From positions 1 through 19,199 of the forward strand of contig JAABPT010000320.1 in NCBI GenBank assembly GCA_011391855.1: a DNA stretch of 19,199 bases, written 5' to 3'. Positions 16,405 through 19,199 of the stretch are shown here, in pieces (the stretch's first letter is position 1; every line of letters begins with the position of its first letter). A program made the translations under genes and the position numbers. This DNA is from Burkholderiales bacterium (GTDB taxonomy: Bacteria > Pseudomonadota > Gammaproteobacteria > Burkholderiales > Burkholderiaceae_C). Under the pieces are notes generated by a model. The model worked only from the letters and a program-made list of their open reading frames with translations, ran no database searches and was not told where the DNA came from.

Positions 16405-17895
16405 TCAGGCAGTGAACCAGTGCTCGCGCGCCTTCATGATCAGCGCGCGTGCCGGCTCGTCCTCGATGCCGCTCAGTTCGGTCAGTTCGTCCACGGCCAG
16501 GTCGGCCAGGTCGTCACGGGTGTGGATGCCGCCGGCAGCGAGCTTGGCGATCAGTTCCGCCGGCAGGCCCTTGCCGTCGAGTTCGAGGTCGCGCAGGTCC
16601 TGCGACACTTCCTCGACGTCTTCTTCCTTCTTGATCTCCATCGTCAGCAGCGCGTCCTTGGCACGGGTGCGCAGTTCGTGCACCGTGTCCTCGTCGAAGC
16701 CTTCGATTTCCAGCATTTCCTGCAGCGGCACGTAGGCCACTTCCTCCAGGCTGGCAAAGCCCTCATTGATGAGGATGTCGGCCACCTCGGCGTCGACGTC
16801 GAGCTTGTCGACGAAGAGCTGGCGCACCGATTCGCTCTCGGTGGCTGCCTTGGCCTGCGATTCCTCGGCCGTCATGATGTTGATGCGCCAGCCGGTGAGT
16901 TCCGAAGCCAGGCGCACGTTCTGCCCGCCGCGGCCGATGGCGATGGCGAGGTTCTCCTCGTCCACCACCACGTCCATGGCGTGGCGCTCCTCGTCGACGA
17001 CGATGCTCTGCACATTGGCTGGCGCCAGCGCGCCGATCACGAACTGCGCTGGGTCGTCGGACCACAGCACGATGTCGACTCGCTCGCCGGCCAGCTCGTT
17101 GGTGACGGCGTTGACGCGCGAGCCGCGCACGCCGACGCAAGTGCCGATGGGGTCGACGCGGCGGTCGTGCGAGACGACGGCGATCTTGGCCCGAGAACCG
17201 GGGTCGCGGGCACAACTCTTGATCTCCAGCAGGCCCTGCTCGATCTCGGGCACTTCCTGCGCGAAGAGCTCGATCATGAAGCCGGGTGCGCTGCGTGAGA
17301 GCATGATCTGCGGCCCACGCTGCGTGGCGTCGATGCCCAGCAGGTAGGCGCGTACACGGTCGCCGCTGCGCAGGTTCTCCTTGGGGATCATCTCGCTGCG
17401 CTTCAGCCGCCCTTCGATACGGCCGCTCTCGACGATGATGTCGCCCTTGTCCAGCCGTTTCACGGTGCCGACGAAGATCTTCTCGCCGCGCGAGAGAAAT
17501 TCGTTGAGCAGTTGCTCGCGCTCGGCGTCGCGGATCTTCTGCAGGATCACCTGCTTGGCGGCCTGCGCGCCGATACGGCCGATGGGCACCGACTCGACGG
17601 CTTCCTCGATGTAGTCGCCTTCTTCGATGTCCGGGATTCGGTCCAGCGCCTCGGACAGCAGTTCCTCGGCGTCGGGGTTCTGCAGCCCCGCGCTGTCGGG
17701 CACCACCAGCCAGCGGCGGAACGTCTCGTAGTTGCCGGTTTCCTGGTCCACCGCGACACGGATGTCGACCTCGCCGCCGTGCAGCTTCTTGGTGGCCGAG
17801 GCGAGCGCCGCCTCTACCGCGCCGAACACGACGTCGCGATCCACGGTCTTCTCGCGCGAGATGGCGTCCACCAGCATCAGCATTTCGCGATTCAT
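16405..17895 (-). CDS. Transcription termination/antitermination factor NusA
   Basis: The 496-residue protein (E. coli 495) binds RNA polymerase and nascent RNA to modulate pausing, termination and antitermination. In order: N-terminal polymerase-binding domain (MNREMLMLVDAISREKTVDR...), S1 domain (about 135-200, KIFVGTVKRLDKGDIIVESG), KH1 (about 235-280, VDPIGTCVGVRGSRVNAV), KH2 (about 310-345, LAIAIGRGGQNVRLASELTG) and two C-terminal acidic AR repeats as in gamma/beta-proteobacteria. ATG at 17895 is seven bases after the rimP stop. Because the operon leader carries a terminator-like hairpin, NusA could feed back on its own expression, which is an inference. Confidence 0.97.
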   Translation of the reverse strand: MNREMLMLVDAISREKTVDRDVVFGAVEAALASATKKLHGGEVDIRVAVDQETGNYETFRRWLVVPDSAGLQNPDAEELLSEALDRIPDIEEGDYIEEAVESVPIGRIGAQAAKQVILQKIRDAEREQLLNEFLSRGEKIFVGTVKRLDKGDIIVESGRIEGRLKRSEMIPKENLRSGDRVRAYLLGIDATQRGPQIMLSRSAPGFMIELFAQEVPEIEQGLLEIKSCARDPGSRAKIAVVSHDRRVDPIGTCVGVRGSRVNAVTNELAGERVDIVLWSDDPAQFVIGALAPANVQSIVVDEERHAMDVVVDEENLAIAIGRGGQNVRLASELTGWRINIMTAEESQAKAATESESVRQLFVDKLDVDAEVADILINEGFASLEEVAYVPLQEMLEIEGFDEDTVHELRTRAKDALLTMEIKKEEDVEEVSQDLRDLELDGKGLPAELIAKLAAGGIHTRDDLADLAVDELTELSGIEDEPARALIMKAREHWFTA

Positions 17896-17902
17896 CGATT
17901 CC

Positions 17903-18580
17903 CTAGCCTCCGTCAACTGCCGTCGCCGCCGGGTCGGCAGCGACAGCATCCACCTGGCCGCCGTCGGGGGACGGGCGACCCTTGAAATCCACCACCGGTA
18001 CGAGGCGCGCCTCGCGTACTTCGTCGAGCGTGAAGCCCAGCACTTGTGCTCCAGGCGCTGCCGCCTCGGCAGCCTGGGCCGCGACGGTCTTGCGCGCCGG
18101 CCTCGCGCCGGGCTTGCCAGCGGGCTTGCGCTCCGTGAGCGCCAGGCACCAGCCGCCACCTTCCTCGGCGCGGCCGAGCACGCCCTTCCAGACCTTGCGG
18201 CCCTGGAACGGCAACTTCAGGGTCAGACTGACCTCCAGGCCGGTGAAGCGCTGGTAGTCGGCCTCGGTGCGCAGCGGCCGGTCCAGGCCGGGCGAGGACA
18301 CCTCCAGCCGCGTATAAGCCACGGTGTCGACCTCCAGCGCGTATTGCAACTGGCGCGTGACCTGCTCGCAGTCGTCGACGGTGACGAACTCGCCGGCGCC
18401 GCTGGCGTAGGCCCGGCCCGGCACGCGGTCGATGAAGACGCGCAGGGTGCCGGCAGGCACACGCTCGATGTCCACCAACTCGTAACCCAGCCCCGCCACG
18501 GTGGCCGCCACGGTCTCGCGCCAGGGCGTGAAGACGCCTGCCGCAGCGCTGGTGCGCTGCGGGCTGACGGTGCGTTGCAC
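17903..18580 (-). CDS. Ribosome maturation factor RimP (start uncertain)
   Basis: RimP is required for 30S assembly. The core starts at about FTPWRETVAATVAGLGYELV and includes TLRVFIDRVPG, FVTVDDCEQVTRQLQYALEV, the signature LEVSSPGLDRPL (92-103) and the C-terminal SH3-like segment LGFTLDEVREARLVPVVDFK. An Ala/Lys/Pro-rich insert of about 30 residues (around ERKPAGKPGARPARKTVAAQ) interrupts the C-terminal domain. The GTG at 18580 is taken as start because it is the nearest start upstream of the core; GGGAAAGAG lies about 10 bases before it. A TTG at 18655 would give 250 residues. The only in-frame ATG (18823) would give 306 residues but lies inside a terminator hairpin. First gene of the rimP-nusA-infB-rbfA-truB-bipA series. 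Confidence 0.88.
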   Translation of the reverse strand: MQRTVSPQRTSAAAGVFTPWRETVAATVAGLGYELVDIERVPAGTLRVFIDRVPGRAYASGAGEFVTVDDCEQVTRQLQYALEVDTVAYTRLEVSSPGLDRPLRTEADYQRFTGLEVSLTLKLPFQGRKVWKGVLGRAEEGGGWCLALTERKPAGKPGARPARKTVAAQAAEAAAPGAQVLGFTLDEVREARLVPVVDFKGRPSPDGGQVDAVAADPAATAVDGG

Positions 18581-18586
18581 CCTGGC

Positions 18587-18622
18587 CGGGCTCTTTCCCG
18601 GGGACTTGCCCGGGGTTTTACC
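18587..18622. repeat. Three imperfect 12-bp tandem repeats upstream of rimP
   Basis: The plus strand reads CGGGCTCTTTCC, CGGGGACTTGCC, CGGGGTTTTACC in succession. If translated in the rimP frame on the minus strand they encode GKTP-GKSP-GKSP. If untranslated, the alternating CCCGGG blocks could form RNA stems in the leader. Confidence 0.6.
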
Positions 18623-18637
18623 CAGGGTTCTGCCCTG
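18623..18637 (-). other. Small hairpin in the rimP leader
   Basis: CAGGG, five-base loop, CCCTG forms a perfect five-pair stem in the DNA between the leader terminator and the chosen rimP start. It adds to the impression that this stretch is a structured leader rather than coding, but five pairs alone are weak evidence. Confidence 0.3.
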
Positions 18638-18793
18638 ATGTCCGCTTGCTCTCAAAACCTGCTCGTCCTGGCTCTGCGCCGATTTTTCGTGATCCGTGGG
18701 GTCTTGCTTGCCTTGTTCGTCCCGGGGGGGCCTGTCGACCGCCGTTGTCGGTTGTTGCCGATTGATGGCGGTTGTTGCCAGACCCGATCGGCC

Positions 18794-18823
18794 AAAAAAA
18801 ATGGGCTGGAAGACTCCGCCCAT
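18794..18823 (-). terminator. Intrinsic terminator/attenuator in the rimP operon leader
   Basis: Reading the minus strand, ATGGGC-GGA, loop GTCT, TCC-(A bulge)-GCCCAT forms a nine-pair stem (18823-18801) directly followed by seven further T residues (18800-18794). This is a textbook intrinsic terminator. It begins only about 17 bases after the predicted transcription start of the rimP-nusA-infB operon and about 215 bases before the chosen rimP start. Since the operon must be expressed, termination is presumably partial or regulated. Attenuator-type rimP leaders have been described in other proteobacteria, as I recall. Confidence 0.7.
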
Positions 18824-18846
18824 GCCGCTTAACCCGGAAAGAGCGG

Positions 18847-18875
18847 ATTATAGCTTGCAAGTTTCGTGCGGGCAA
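18847..18875 (-). promoter_or_regulatory. Sigma70 promoter of the rimP-nusA-infB operon
   Basis: On the minus strand TTGCCC (18875-18870) is followed after exactly 17 bases by a perfect TATAAT (18852-18847). Transcription would begin near 18840. It is the best promoter match I found in the window. It sits in the divergent gap with fabI. Confidence 0.8.
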
Positions 18876-18949
18876 CGACGCGGCCCCGGCGCGCGCCGTG
18901 CGTGCCAGAATCGTCGCCGCATCAGGGCAACTGGACCAACGGAGACGAC

Positions 18950-19199
18950 ATGGGCTTTCTTGCCGGCAAACGCTTTCTCATCACGGGCGTGCTTTCGAAC
19001 CGTTCGATCGCCTATGGCATTGCGCGTGCCTGCCGCGCCCAGGGCGCCGAACTCGCCTTCGCCTACGTGGGCGAACGCTTCCGCGACCGCATCACCGAAT
19101 TTGCCCGCGAATTCGACTCCGGGCTGATCTTCGACTGCGACGTGGCCGACGACGCCCAGATCAGCGCCTTGTTCGAGCAACTCGGCCGCCACTGGCCGC
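18950..19199 (+). CDS. Enoyl-[acyl-carrier-protein] reductase FabI, N-terminal part (cut by window edge)
   Basis: The first 83 residues are visible. MGFLAGKRFLITGVLSNRSI opens the Rossmann fold with the nucleotide-binding turn, followed by AYGIARACRAQGAELAFAYV and LIFDCDVADDAQISALFEQL, which closely follow E. coli FabI. The enzyme reduces the trans-2-enoyl-ACP double bond with NADH in the last step of each fatty-acid elongation cycle. ATG at 18950 is preceded by GGAGACGAC, a good ribosome-binding site. The gene is divergent from rimP. The active-site Tyr and Lys lie beyond the window. Confidence 0.95.
   Translation, partial: MGFLAGKRFLITGVLSNRSIAYGIARACRAQGAELAFAYVGERFRDRITEFAREFDSGLIFDCDVADDAQISALFEQLGRHWP

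Noticed and set aside
13451..16735. A 1094-codon open frame on the plus strand, rich in His, Leu and Arg
   Set aside because: It is exactly antisense to infB and the end of nusA, and its composition is what GC-rich complementary codons give. The opposite strand has unmistakable IF-2 motifs.
18881..18911. Candidate fabI promoter with CAGAAT as -10 box
   Set aside because: There is no acceptable -35 at 16-18 bases upstream, and the -10 match is only four of six in GC-rich DNA.
18696..19127. Plus-strand open frame across the rimP-fabI gap
   Set aside because: It overlaps fabI in a different frame and the rimP promoter and terminator. FabI homology is clear in the other frame.

Overview
This window is a GC-rich chromosomal segment, and the organism is most likely a betaproteobacterium of the order Burkholderiales, probably near the Rubrivivax/Leptothrix/Comamonadaceae group. 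The inference rests on very high GC at third codon positions, the gene order rimP-nusA-infB-rbfA-truB-bipA, the style of the RimP and NusA sequences, and a FabI next to that cluster. I see no rRNA, tRNA, CRISPR array, insertion sequence or prophage gene.

Left part (1-3330). The first 480 bases hold no convincing gene. A two-gene minus-strand unit follows: an unrecognised 282-residue protein (1461-2309) and, downstream of it, a fusion of a VOC/glyoxalase-like domain with a RimJ/RimL-type GNAT acetyltransferase (481-1431). A good sigma70-type promoter (2367-2395) drives it. Divergent from it is an exported dienelactone-hydrolase-like protein (2518-3324) whose usual catalytic histidine position is an arginine.

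Middle part (3368-9216). A minus-strand DSD1-type PLP enzyme (3368-4504) is divergent from a DMT-family transporter with a strongly histidine-rich C-terminal tail (4666-5733). A thioredoxin-fold lipoprotein with a CPHC motif follows (5900-6640). Converging on it is a translationally coupled minus-strand pair, a wax ester synthase/diacylglycerol acyltransferase (7567-9216) and an alpha/beta hydrolase (6689-7570). This pair looks like a neutral-lipid synthesis and hydrolysis unit.

Right part (9303-18875). The translation-machinery cluster lies on the minus strand and is transcribed leftwards: rimP, nusA, infB, rbfA, truB, bipA/typA and finally a second DMT-family transporter. It starts from a strong promoter (TTGCCC, 17-bp spacer, TATAAT). 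Immediately after the predicted transcription start lies an intrinsic-terminator hairpin with a T tract (18794-18823), so the operon appears to be controlled by early termination or attenuation. A second GC hairpin separates infB from rbfA. fabI begins on the plus strand at 18950 and runs off the right edge.

Most of the window is ordinary housekeeping. The parts most worth a second look are the rimP leader, the VOC-GNAT fusion with its unknown partner, the hydrolase missing its catalytic histidine, and the C-terminally extended acyltransferase with an inverted repeat at its start.
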